Of a stretch of 64,000 nt of DNA, positions 40,612 to 51,082 are shown one piece after another. The DNA is taken from NCBI GenBank assembly GCA_039105265.1, contig JAPFFF010000002.1, forward strand, positions 496,001 to 560,000. The letters run 5' to 3'. Origin of the DNA: Tritrichomonas musculus. Lineage: Eukaryota; Parabasalia; Tritrichomonadida; Tritrichomonadidae. Made by a program: the position numbers and the translations under genes. Below the pieces are notes generated by a model. It had not been told where the DNA came from, made no database searches, and was given only the letters and a program-made list of their open reading frames with translations. The stretch's first letter is position 1; the number at the start of each line of letters is the position of its first letter.

Positions 40612-41397
40612 AACAAAATGAAATGAAAATAATTTTTTTCAAAAAGTTTATATTTGTATTGAATTAGTGATTTCCCTTTTTTAGCATATATCAATAGTAT
40701 TTACAAATTATTTTCATTTACACTTAACTAAATATTTTATTTGCATAAAGTATCATAAAATATTTTGGTAGATTAAATAATAATTCAAAATTTGAGAAAT
40801 TATCGTTTTTTATTATTTGATATTTTGAAAAAGTTTCAAAACGCTAGATTTCTTATATTCATGATAGTTTAACGTCAAAAAATATTCTTATAGGAAAATT
40901 ATTCTTTTTAAAACAAAAAATCAAATGCAACCATATATTCTATAAAAATAATATGTTTCCAAATTTCAAAACCAAAATATCTTAACAATCCATTATTCTA
41001 TTGAATATTGATTTTTTTTATGAAGACTTGTTCATCATAAAAAACACCAACCAACATTAAATATCTTGATAACAGACCTATAATATTATTTCATGTTTTT
41101 TTGTTTTTTATTAAACGTAAAGAATATTAAAAAATTGAGAGGATTTTATTTTTTTTTTTCAATTAGAGTGAGGAGAATTATATGTAAACGGGAGAATAAT
41201 ATGTAAACGCTACAGAAAAAGATGATTATTTATAAGAAACATGATGTCTTCTCATAATGAATTTAATTAAAATGTATAAGCACGTCCAAACATATTTTGG
41301 AATATTAGGATATCTAATCAAAGTCTATATAATATAATACAAAACAAAAAGATAATGTAAGAGTTTTTATACATTTAACAGCATCTTCATTTTGAAA
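40612..41397. other. Intergenic with 19-bp duplication
   Basis: About 785 bp upstream of the inositol kinase and downstream of the dehydrogenase. CTTTTTGAAA (complement of the CAAAAAGTT-type word) lies near the kinase start. A 19-bp period repeat GGAGAATwATATGTAAAC occurs twice at 41172-41189 and 41191-41208. No gene seen. Confidence 0.5.
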
Positions 41398-42846
41398 TTA
41401 TTCTTGATTCCATTGAGTATGGAATGAACCTGGCTTATCAATTCTCTGATATGTGTGTGCGCCAAAGAAATCACGGAGGCCTTGTAATAAATTTGCAGGC
41501 AAGACTTCTGATGTATAGGAGTCAAAATAGGCTAAGGAAGTTGAAAACAGAGAAACAGGAATTCCATCAAGCACACAAACTGCAACTACTTTCCTCCAAG
41601 ATTCAATTCTTTCTTCTAGACTTTTAGCAAAATAGTCTATAAGCATTAAATTATTTGTATCATCTGTATAATTTGCTGCAACCTCACTTAAAAAGTTAGC
41701 TCTGATTATGCAGCCGCCTCTCCAAATTTTGGCACAGTCATGAATTCTCGTACCATAATTATACTCGTCGCTAGCAGCTTTAATCATTGCAAAACCTTGA
41801 GCATAGCTTGAAATTTTTGCTGCATATAAAGCTTTTTCAAGATCATCAATTGTAATTTTAAGTAAATTTTGATTTGAATATGTTTTGCGATCAGAAAATG
41901 CCTTTGATGCAATAACTCTTTCTTCTTTTAGTGCTGAAACTTCGCGTGCGCAAACAGCCTCACAAAATGCTGGAGTGGGTATTCCAAAATCAAAAGAATC
42001 TTGCGCAGCCCATTTTCCTGTCCCTTTTTGCCCTGCTTTATCAAGAATTAAATCGATCAATGGAACAGATTTGTTATCTATAATTTCTTTTTGTTTTGTA
42101 ACAAGTTGAGTAATGTGAATTAAGTAGCTTCTCAGTAATGAGGTTTCACTGTTCCATTTACCAAATATTTCTGATATTTGATCGGAGTTTAATTTAAACA
42201 GTTTCTTTAATATATCATATGTTTCCGCAATGAGCTGCATGTCAGAGTATTCAATAGCGTTATGAACCATTTTCACAAAATGTCCTGCTCCTTTATTTCC
42301 AAGATAAGCGGCACATGGCTCACCTTCAGGTGATTTTGCAGCTATTTCAAGTAGGATTGGTTTACATGCTTCCCATGCTAATTTATCCCCACCGAACATC
42401 AAAGATGGCCCATTAAGAGCACCATATTCTCCACCGGAAACGCCCATTCCAATATAATGAATGCGCTTTTTATTATTAACATCTGAATGATCTTTTTCAA
42501 ATTCTTCAACTTCTTTTTGCCTTCTTTCGGTATCTTTCCAATGTGCATTTCCTCCATCAATAATTATATCGCCTCCCTCAAGAAGTGGAAGGAAAGGCTT
42601 ATAAACTACATCGACAGCTTCAGCTGTTACCAAAAGAAGAATCTTCCTAGGTAACTTTAAATTAGAAACAACATCTTCATACGTTCGGCAGGGTACCATG
42701 TTAACACCATCTGGTGTAGACATCAAACGCTCCGTGAATGAGTAGTCAATATTATAGATCGCAACTTTAAAGCCGTGCCTTGAAAAATTACGAGCTATAT
42801 TGCTCCCCATTACTCCCAGACCGATAATTGCAATATCAGCACTCAT
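41398..42846 (-). CDS. 6-phosphogluconate dehydrogenase, decarboxylating
   Basis: This 482-residue cytosolic enzyme of the oxidative pentose phosphate pathway converts 6-phosphogluconate and NADP+ to ribulose 5-phosphate, CO2 and NADPH (EC 1.1.1.44). The Rossmann motif is IIGLGVMGSNIARNF (7-21). The substrate-binding signature MGVSGGEYGALNGPSLMFGG is present, followed by KMVHNAIEYSDMQLIAE with the catalytic Lys, and KAGQKGTGKWAAQDSFDFGIPTP (about 268-290). The C-terminal GLRDFFGAHTYQR block is complete. The length is normal (about 470-490). In an organism without mitochondrial respiration this NADPH source supports thiol-based oxidative defence. A TCACT initiator sits three bases before the ATG. 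Confidence 0.96.
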   Translation of the reverse strand: MSADIAIIGLGVMGSNIARNFSRHGFKVAIYNIDYSFTERLMSTPDGVNMVPCRTYEDVVSNLKLPRKILLLVTAEAVDVVYKPFLPLLEGGDIIIDGGNAHWKDTERRQKEVEEFEKDHSDVNNKKRIHYIGMGVSGGEYGALNGPSLMFGGDKLAWEACKPILLEIAAKSPEGEPCAAYLGNKGAGHFVKMVHNAIEYSDMQLIAETYDILKKLFKLNSDQISEIFGKWNSETSLLRSYLIHITQLVTKQKEIIDNKSVPLIDLILDKAGQKGTGKWAAQDSFDFGIPTPAFCEAVCAREVSALKEERVIASKAFSDRKTYSNQNLLKITIDDLEKALYAAKISSYAQGFAMIKAASDEYNYGTRIHDCAKIWRGGCIIRANFLSEVAANYTDDTNNLMLIDYFAKSLEERIESWRKVVAVCVLDGIPVSLFSTSLAYFDSYTSEVLPANLLQGLRDFFGAHTYQRIDKPGSFHTQWNQE

Positions 42847-42851
42847 AGTGA
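42846..42851 (-). promoter_or_regulatory. Initiator-like TCACTA overlapping the ATG
   Basis: On the complement TCACTATG places a predicted +1 A only three bases before the start codon A, giving an extremely short 5' leader, a known trait of trichomonad mRNAs. Confidence 0.45.
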
Positions 42852-44752
42852 AGTATTTATAGTGTAGACGATAGAAAAATAGAAAAAAAAAAAATTAAAA
42901 AATGAATATTTCTCTGCCCTAAAATTTAAAAAAATAGTATTTCATAAAATAATTAAAAATTTAATAACATTTTAAAATTAAAAATTAAATATTTATCATT
43001 TGATTTAATATTAAATAAAGATATACTAATGTGAAATTTTCTTAGACCGTTAATCTTAAATTTTGATTGCTTTAAGGGGGTTTTACATGATTTGAAAATA
43101 TAAATATCTTAATAAATATTTATTATTTTTAAATTTATTTGGTCTCAAAAACAATAAGAACTAATACTCGATTTTATAAAATAATGAACAATTTAAAATA
43201 TTCATAATGTTCTTCAAATAAACATAATAGTTATCGATTATAAATTACAATATTTAAATATTATTAATTTTAATGATTTAATTGACAATGACATATACTA
43301 GCAAACTTTAATTAAAGTAATACTTTAGACATTCCAAAATATGATATAATTATTGAAAAGAATCATCTAATAATTTGGCTAAACTACCTTTATTATAAAT
43401 TTATCCTACAAAAATTAAATAAAAAACTTTTTTGTGAACGTAAATTATGCGTTCTAAATCATCTAGAAGATTTAAAAAAGGATGAGGAATAAAAAGACAA
43501 AAAAATCAAAGAAGAAGAAGAAAACAAGAATAATATCTTTGATGTCTGCAAAATAAGAAAAATCATATTTTAATTCATTCTTATAAAGCAAATAAATAAA
43601 AAATATTACAAAAATTTTAATGTCATATAAATTTTTACGAAAATTTGGGATAGTCTTCAGAATTTCATAATAATTTTACTGAAAAAATGGAAGTAATATC
43701 ATTTAAAAATGGTCATCCATTGAAAAATATTTTTCATCACCTAACAACGATATCAGTAGACAATTTGAAAAAAAACTGATCCATAAAATAATATAAGAAC
43801 CTAAGAACTTAGGGTTTATCTGAGCGTTTTTTTCTATTTAGGCCTTTAAAAAAAATATCAAAAAAATTATTTTTTGGTTTCGACAATGATTCCAAAATTA
43901 CCTATCGATATTGAAAGAATACAAAAAATTAATGAGTGATTGTTAAGGAAAAAAAATCAGAAATCCAAAATTTGTCAAGTTGAAAAAGGATTAAAATGAG
44001 CTTTTTTTTGATGAGGTGGGAAAACTTTAACAAATTAAAATAAACCATTTAATTTTTCACAATTTTTGATAGAACGATCATTTTTTTTGAGAGAAATCAT
44101 TGAATAATTCTACAAAAAAAATGAATCAAAAAAGGTCATATTTTGAAATAAAAGGCTAAATAATAAAACAATGTTTTCTTATTATAATTTAATTATTGGT
44201 TGATTTCATTATATTTATGATATTTATAATCTTATAAGTTTTATTATTTTTTAGTATCATTTCCTCAAATTGGTTATTCGTCATTAAAAATTGAGTTTCA
44301 AAATTCTGTTTTACCCCCTTAAAAATCATGAAATGATAAAAAATAACAAATTGTAGCAATCATATAAGTATCATTTGGAGCATAAGTGTTCATATTGTTA
44401 TTAATATAAGCTGTTAACATTTAAATAATACTTTCTCTTTTGATTCACATAAGCAATTATTCATGTGAAATTTATATCGTAGAATTTCTTAGTAGATTTG
44501 GTCTTTTATTTGAATAAAATAATTCAATATTTGAATTACATAAACCTTGTTTTTTGTTTGCGCTTTCCATTTAAATTAAAATTGCATTATATTGATAACC
44601 ACCCATTTATATTTATTTTAAAATTATAAATAATATACTACATTATATAAATTATTTAAATTATGCATATATTCTTTTTGAAACCTCTTTATTAATGAAG
44701 TAAATATAGTTTATTTTGAATAGGAATTTTTATTTTAGAAAATTGAAAAAAA
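42852..44752. other. Divergent A+T-rich intergenic region
   Basis: About 1.9 kb, no gene supported. It includes long A/T runs, an A/G-rich stretch around 43480-43530 and a CTAAGAACTTAG palindrome near 43800. Frames are low-complexity only. Confidence 0.5.
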
Positions 44753-44758
44753 TCACTA
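44753..44758 (+). promoter_or_regulatory. Initiator-like TCACTA
   Basis: TCACTA precedes the ATG at 44763; the predicted +1 A (44755) is eight bases before the start codon. Confidence 0.45.
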
Positions 44759-44762
44759 TAAT

Positions 44763-45737
44763 ATGAAACTGTGGATCGATACAGATGCAGGTGTTGATGA
44801 TTCAACCGCTATTCTTTTAGCTCTTAATGCACCAGATGTTGAAATTGTTGGAATTTCATGTGTTGGTGGAAATGCTCACCTTGATAATGTTATCAAAAAT
44901 GTTAATCGGACATTACTCGTGTTCGGGAAAAAGCCTGGTCATGATATTCCAATTTATGCAGGATGTAAATGTGCTCTTGTATATCCGCCAATGGTTATTC
45001 CTGAAATTCATGGCCAAGATGGCCTTGGAGATATTAAAAATGAAGACTTTCAAATCAATGAAAATGACTTTAAATGTGATGATAGCAAGCATGCAACCCA
45101 AGCACTCATCGATTGTGCTTCAAAATGTCATTATTCAGAAGGTTCCGAAGAAGATGATGGTCTTGTATTATTAACTCTTGGTCCATTAACAAATATTGCA
45201 ATAGCTTTACGATTAGCCCCAGAAAAAATGATTAATGGAATCAAAAAGATTATCGTAATGGGTGGTGCTGAAGACGGTATAGGAAATACATCACCATATG
45301 CTGAATTTAATTTCAGATGCGATCCAGAAGCAGCACAAATCGTTTTCTCTACATTTCCACAAGAAAGAATCTTTCTTGCTTCTTGGACTTTAACCCAGGC
45401 ATTTTCATTCAAAACACAAGAAGATTTGAAATTATATCAAAGCAATCATACAAACACAAAAATAGGTGAATTCATCAAGCAAACATGGCAGTCTATAGTT
45501 GATTTTACGCATGGAGATATGCTAATGGCAGATCCCCTTGCCTCTTTTATTGCATGCTATCCACATTATGTACTTGAAGTTGAAAAACTTAGGATAAATA
45601 TTGTACTTTCTGGTGAGAAAGTTGGAATGTCTGAAGTATTCAACGATGAAAAAAATGAAGGAGCTACAACTATTGTTAAGAAAATTGATTTCGATAAATA
45701 TAAAGAAGTGTTCCTCAATTTAATGAAACATCACTGA
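44763..45737 (+). CDS. Inosine-uridine preferring nucleoside hydrolase
   Basis: A 324-residue nucleosidase that cleaves the N-glycosidic bond of ribonucleosides for base salvage. The family's Ca2+/ribose cluster DTDAGVDD is at residues 6-13. GISCVGGNAHLDNVIKNVNRTL (about 31-52) matches the SxxxGNxxxxxxxxN motif. GQDGLGD follows, then LTLGPLTNIAIAL (about 137-149), MGGAEDGIGNTSPYAEFNFRCDPEAAQIVF (about 160-190) with the NxxxDPEA block, and MADPLASFIA with the final Asp. The length is typical. Trichomonads lack de novo purine and pyrimidine synthesis and rely on such enzymes. Substrate preference cannot be read from sequence. Confidence 0.93.
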   Translation: MKLWIDTDAGVDDSTAILLALNAPDVEIVGISCVGGNAHLDNVIKNVNRTLLVFGKKPGHDIPIYAGCKCALVYPPMVIPEIHGQDGLGDIKNEDFQINENDFKCDDSKHATQALIDCASKCHYSEGSEEDDGLVLLTLGPLTNIAIALRLAPEKMINGIKKIIVMGGAEDGIGNTSPYAEFNFRCDPEAAQIVFSTFPQERIFLASWTLTQAFSFKTQEDLKLYQSNHTNTKIGEFIKQTWQSIVDFTHGDMLMADPLASFIACYPHYVLEVEKLRINIVLSGEKVGMSEVFNDEKNEGATTIVKKIDFDKYKEVFLNLMKHH

Positions 45738-46118
45738 ATTTCCTTATAGTTTTAGACATGTTAAATTAAATAATAATAATACATATGCTCACAAGCCCTT
45801 CTTTTTTGATTTTTTATTTAAAGTTGAATTTCACTTTTTGAGAATGTATTGAAATATAGTTCAATCGTAATTGAATAGTAACTCAATTTCTTTATACTTT
45901 TTACATTGATATTTTCTTATGATGTATACTAAATATTAATATAATTATTAAAAATTTATTTATTATACATTGTTTTCTTTATATTAACAGTATATGATTA
46001 TTATTTTAAATTTATAAACATGATTTTTGAATTAAAGCTATTTTAAAAACGATACGTCAATTTCCAACGTGTTTTTATAGAAATTCTATTAAAAAGTTGA
46101 ACTTTTTAATATAATTTT
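45738..46118. other. Intergenic / possible element edge
   Basis: About 380 bp of A+T-rich sequence between the nucleoside hydrolase and the truncated polymerase pseudogene. It may include the deletion edge of the mobile element, but no inverted repeat or duplication is visible. Confidence 0.4.
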
Positions 46119-48397
46119 TTAGCATTTTGAATTAAAAATAATAGACATAAGTAGTGTTGAAAGATGTGTTAATGATGAGGATACGGGTACAGAAGTTCCA
46201 GAACCATTTTGGAAGATCTGAAGCTTATTTGATTTTGAATCATAAAGGAATTCGATTACATCGAGATATACAACATCTCTTTTTTGAGAACCAATGTTCA
46301 AAGAATTAATTTTTGAAGAGGTAACTGCAATAGTTGGTATAAATATCATAAATCTTAAACTATTGATGATAATGCTTAAACTATTGCATGAAGAACATGC
46401 TAATTTACAATTACTTAATTCATGTCCTAAATCATTATTAATTCTATCAAGAGTTGGCTTATTAGAGTCTGTGAAATGCTCTCCACAAAGATGGCATTTT
46501 CCTGTTTCTGGATTATTGTAAATTTTCATGAATTCATCAAATTCATCAACATCAACACATTTCTCAAGATTTCTTTGTGGTAGTTTAGGATTCTGTTTAT
46601 TAAATTTCTCATCCTGGATATAATAACAATGGCATTTATATTCCCACCACCTACGTGTTGGTTTGAAAGTATTGGAATGATTGGTAACATCATAATCAAT
46701 ATTTGGATTGAAATCTTTGTAAGCTAATGCATATTTGATACAAGCTGCATTCTTTGAAAGTGATAAATTAGATATCAAATCAACATTGAATTCAGCATTC
46801 AGTTTAATCAAATTGTCAATGGGTTTAATCATCATCTCAACATCATTTTCATTGTCGCTCAACAAATATTCCCATCTATTTTTGAATCGTTTCATATCTT
46901 CTAAATAAGCTTCATATTCTTCATTCGAAATTAGATTCTTTTGAGTTAGAGATGAATAGAAATCTTCATATTTAAACGGTTCTGTTTTAGACAATATTTC
47001 ATCAAAATTATCACTATTAATTGCTTCATATGGAAATACACCTTTATTGCTATTATCAATACTACCGCGAACGTTTCCGTTCAAGTCCAAAATAAATGTT
47101 TGGCCAAAGTCTTTGCCAAATTGTTTTAAAGTTCCACCCACAACAAAAGCTTGTGCATCAATGAATCTCAGTTGTGTAGTTGTTTTGTTTGATATCAAGA
47201 TGAATTGTTTAAAAGATGTAGCAGTTCCAATCATTGAATTGTTGTTAACTCTCCAGTGAGAATGATTGAAATATTCTTTAAACAAATTTGAATCAAAACG
47301 TGATGAATTAAAACCAGATACGGTAACTGTTTTGATATCTCTAACAATTTTGTTGATTTGCTCATTTGACTCGATATGTAACATCTCTCTATAGGATTTG
47401 TATTTATCTTCAACAATTGTTTTGGATTGTTTAAACAGAAAATCAATCCATTTTGGTATAAAGAGTTTATCTCTTGCATCGAAATGCTTTGTATTTAAGC
47501 CTTTTAATGATTTGATACAACAGCTAACAGATAAAGGAATTAATCTTGAATTTATTGTTGTATCCTTTGTTATAGATTCGTTGACAATTTGCTCCATTGT
47601 TTCGAAATCATAAGTCATATATAATTGTTGTGGTTTGAATTCAAGATTATTGGCCAAACAGTATTCATAAACAGGATTATCTAATATATGCGGGCAATAT
47701 GGAAAAGACACTTTCTCTGCTATATAATTCTTCTTAAATTTCCCATCACATTTTTCAACATGTTGTTCCATTCTTTGTTTAGCATGTCTGTTTTCATTTC
47801 TGATTGCATAAGACCGGCATTTTGGACAAATCATGATATTTGTTAACTTTTCAGCATCAAGTATGTACATTATATGAATGATTCTTGATTTGGAGAATAA
47901 TAATGCACTATATGTTGCGAATGATTCATCAAAGTACCATTGTTCTGAAAGTCCGTATGTTTTAGATTCTTCGAAGTATTCATAAATGTTTATGTAATTT
48001 TGTGCATTTTAGCTGATTCTTTCATTTCCTCAACAGATGTTTCAGTAAAATTATCTAAAACTTCTTTGGCTTCTTTTGTTAGTTGAGTTTTATATGGAGC
48101 ACCTCTTTCATCACACAATAATCGTTTTGCTTGCTTTGTGCGGTCTTTAATCGTTATAGTTTTCTTTGGATTGATTAATTTAGGATTTAGACATATTGCT
48201 AAGAAACGATACCAGCATAACTTATCATCTTCATTGTCTGCTATAATGAGTCTGGATTTAACAAATTCTTCAGGTAGGTGTTCAATCTTTCCTGTGACTT
48301 TGACTAGTCGTGAAACAATAAATGCAATTGATGAAACAATAGTTAATTTAACAGATGATTCACTTACACTATAGTTGTGGAAAACAGTCTCAATATA
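46119..48397 (-). pseudogene. Maverick/Polinton-type DNA polymerase B, middle part, frameshifted and C-terminally truncated
   Basis: Two frames on the complement form one protein. The first (48424-47990) covers a Cys/Trp-containing N-terminal segment (DDKLCWYRFLAICLNPK) and breaks at about 47990. A shift of one base continues directly as NIYEYFEESKTYGLSEQWYF into the second frame (47870-46119). That frame carries a zinc-binding CPKCRSYAIRNE...H...C, exonuclease motif I YDFETME, motif II VSGFNSSRFDSNLF, and an HNH-type segment (LDRINNDLGHELSNC, LACSSCN). This order is that of protein-primed B-family polymerases of Mavericks in trichomonads. The palm motifs (SLYP, DTDS) are missing: after the HNH the reading becomes unlike polymerase and ends. 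The TIR element at 48398-49513 interrupts the gene. It is dead by at least four lesions. Confidence 0.78.
48396..48397. repeat. TA target duplication, left
   Basis: TA flanks the inserted element at 48396-48397 and again at 49514-49515. Removing the element with one TA joins the interrupted polymerase frame. Confidence 0.7.
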
Positions 48398-49513
48398 CTG
48401 ATTGTCTAAAAATAAATTACCCAAAATTTTTAAAATTTTCGAAAATAACGTTTTCTAGTAGTTTTTTTTTTTAACAAATAAACTTTTCTTCTTTCTTCAA
48501 GAATTTTAATATTTTATATAATTGAATTAAAATTACTTTAAAATTGGACAAAAAAAATAAAAAATAAAAACAGAAATATTTTTTCACTTTCTAAATTTAT
48601 CACATATATAATATTGTTTATTTTTATTTTTTTGGCTAAATATATGATTTGATTTTATTCTATTTAAATGGAGATAAATTTAGATATTTTATAAAATATT
48701 TTTATACAATTATTTCAATTCTGTTTCAAATTAAATCTAATTTTGGATCCATATATCGGAAATTTGTCAACTTTTTGATAGTATAATTTTACATTCGAAT
48801 TTTTTTTATCATTCTATTATATAGTACACATATATTTTGTTTCAATTACAGACATTTGTTTTTTATTATTTTAAATTTTCTTCACAAATATATAAAAAAC
48901 AACTTTTTAAGAGATTATGTTTTCAAAATAAAAACTTTAAACATCCATTTGATGATTTCGAGAGACAAAAGACTTTTTTAGGAGCAACACGACCATTGCA
49001 TTTTTTAACGATATGTACAAATTCGATATTTGCCAGCTCGACAATAATTTCCACTACCATATTGTAATTTTCATTGAATTAGATTATCTCTCAGATTATT
49101 CCACTGTACCATATTTTTTGGTGCAAATCTTAGTAGTTTTATCTCAGTCATCCATTTTTCTATTGCCCTCTATCAATACATACATATCATTTTCATACAT
49201 TTCACGACTCCTTCTACTAGATTATTAATTCAAGTCATAAACAAAAAAATGGCTGCATAAAGGAGATTATTACGCAATTCCTGGCATCATATGACAGTTA
49301 GAATAGCCAAGTCCAAAAATGGGTAATGTTTTTTTGGACCATTCAAAAGTGAATAAAAGTTAAACTTTTTGATAATATGCTATAACTTTTTGAATTTTTT
49401 TTGAGCGTTTGGGTAAACTATTTTTGTTCTTGGACTATGTTTTTTTTGGGTCACAGGTTCGATTCCCATCTTCTATTCAAAAATTATTGGGTAACTTTTT
49501 TCTGGACAATCAG
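48398..49513. mobile_element. 1116-bp TA-flanked inverted-repeat element (Tc1/mariner-like ends), copy 1
   Basis: The left end CTGATTGTCTAAAAATAA and the complement of the right end CTGATTGTCCAGAAAAAA match, 23 of 27 positions over the first 27 bases including a TTACCCAA block. TA flanks both ends. The insertion splits the polymerase pseudogene: when the element and one TA are left out, the frame reads ...VKQ-Y-IETVF without a break. Subterminal GGGTAA words lie at about 49320, 49410 and 49489. The right 200 bp are shared with the element at 16819-17830. Interior frames (for example 48837-49067) are not transposase-like, so this copy is non-autonomous or decayed. The superfamily call rests on TA and end structure only. 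Confidence 0.82.
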
Positions 49514-50418
49514 TACTGTTTAACTCTTTCTAAATCTTGAGGTAATTGAATCATAATTTGAATATTTGTAAAGTATTTGTAATTGGTTGATGTGATATTT
49601 CTTGATTCATAGTCATATTTTATTACTTCTCCATTATTCGAATTAGTTGGAATCTCAAAAATTCCAGATAATTCAAAGGTTAATTTAAATGGTTTTCTTT
49701 CTTGTTTGAATACAGTATTTGTGAGGTAATTGAATATATCTTCTAATGAATATATTCTATTCAAATAATATGTAACTATGGGGTCATCGTTTTTTTCTAA
49801 TTTAACAGTTTCTTCAGGATATTTCTGATGATGTTTATCTAATAAACGAAACGCTTGTTCTCTATCATGTGGAATATTAACAATTAAATATTCATCATCT
49901 TTGCTCGTGAAATCATGTCCAAATTCTTTCATAAATTCGATATATTCTTCATTCTCTCCTTCAAATAGTTTTTGAGCATATGGTTTTAGTGGATTCATAA
50001 TTTTTGGTGGTAATGGCCTTAATAAAGGGGGATTACTAATTAATTCATTAAGGAGTTGTTTATATTTAGAATTATGGGGAATTGCATAATGTTTAATTAA
50101 TGGTTGTGGTTGAATTTTGAATAAATCACTAATTGCTTTATTTTCTTTGTATTCTGGGTTGTCAACATATCTTTTTAATGGTTTAGGAAGTGGTAATGAT
50201 AGTCCTTTAGCAAACCAATAAATGATATCATAATTGTCTTCACCATCATATTTCGAATTTGACAAATATTCATTAATATAATCAATCAATTCATAACGTA
50301 ATATAGTTTCATTGTTACCAACAGCTTCTAGTCACGTCTCTAACGAAGTGTGCTTCTTTTCAAAGATGTTCAATAACTCAACTAATTTTGAAATTTTGGT
50401 GTTTTCAAGTTGGGACAT
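49514..50418 (-). pseudogene. Maverick/Polinton-type DNA polymerase B, N-terminal part, with premature stop
   Basis: On the complement an ATG at 50418 opens MSQLENTKISKLVELL and meets an in-frame TGA at 50334-50332 after 28 codons. The same frame then continues for 270 codons (LEAVGNNETILRYELIDYI ... PPLLRPLPPKIMNP ... KPFKLTFELSGIFEIP ... LPQDLERVKQ) up to the element at 49513. The FKLTFELSGIFE segment and following FxNIQIMIQLP strand are typical of the N-terminal domain of trichomonad Maverick polymerases, to my recollection of the family. Continuation into the next segment across the insertion is in frame. Parabasalids use the standard code, so the TGA is a real lesion. Confidence 0.72.
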
Positions 50419-50452
50419 ATTTTGTAAATGGGAAAAATCTATTTTTCATTGT

Positions 50453-51082
50453 ATCTATACTAATACATCTATACTAATACATCTATACTAATACATCTAT
50501 ACTAATACATCTATACTAATACATCTATACTAATACATCTATACTAATACATCTATACTAATACATCTATACTAATACATCTATACTAATACATCTATAC
50601 TAATACATCTATACTAATACATCTATACTAATACATCTATACTAATACATCTATACTAATACATCTATACTAATACATCTATACTAATACATCTATACTA
50701 ATACATCTATACTAATATATCCATATTAATATATCCATACTAATATATCCATACTAATATATCCATACTAATATATCCATACTAATATATCCATACTAAT
50801 ATATCCATACTAATATATCCATACTAATATATCCATACTAATATATCCATACTAATATATCCATACTAATATATCCATACTAATATATCCATACTAATAT
50901 ATCCATACTAATATATCCATACTAATATATCCATACTAATATATCCATACTAATATATCCATACTAATATATCCATACTAATATATCCATACTAATATAT
51001 CCATACTAATATATCCATACTAATATATCCATACTAATATATCCATACTAATATATCCATACTAATATATCCATACTAATAT
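50453..51082. repeat. 45-unit 14-bp minisatellite in two homogenised blocks
   Basis: Exactly 630 bp of 14-bp units. Units 1-19 (50453-50718) are ATCTATACTAATAC, the last with a final T. Units 20-45 (50719-51082) are ATCCATACTAATAT, with one C-to-T variant in the first. The blocks switch abruptly, which indicates two rounds of unit amplification. An inverted unit (ATTAGTATGGATATA) stands alone 34 bp further at 51117-51131. The array begins 35 bp upstream of the polymerase pseudogene start, so it may be a terminal repeat of the decayed mobile element. It is not a CRISPR: there are no spacers. Confidence 0.92.

Noticed and set aside
48837-49228. Transposase frames inside the 1116-bp element
   Set aside because: The frames are short, overlap in different phases and have no DDE/D or helix-turn-helix pattern.
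50332-50334. TGA as a sense codon in the polymerase
   Set aside because: Parabasalids use the standard code, and intact genes here use TGA as a stop (for example at 870 and 45737). The gene has other lesions too.
50453-51082. CRISPR array
   Set aside because: The 14-bp units are directly adjacent with no spacers; it is a minisatellite, in a eukaryote-type sequence.
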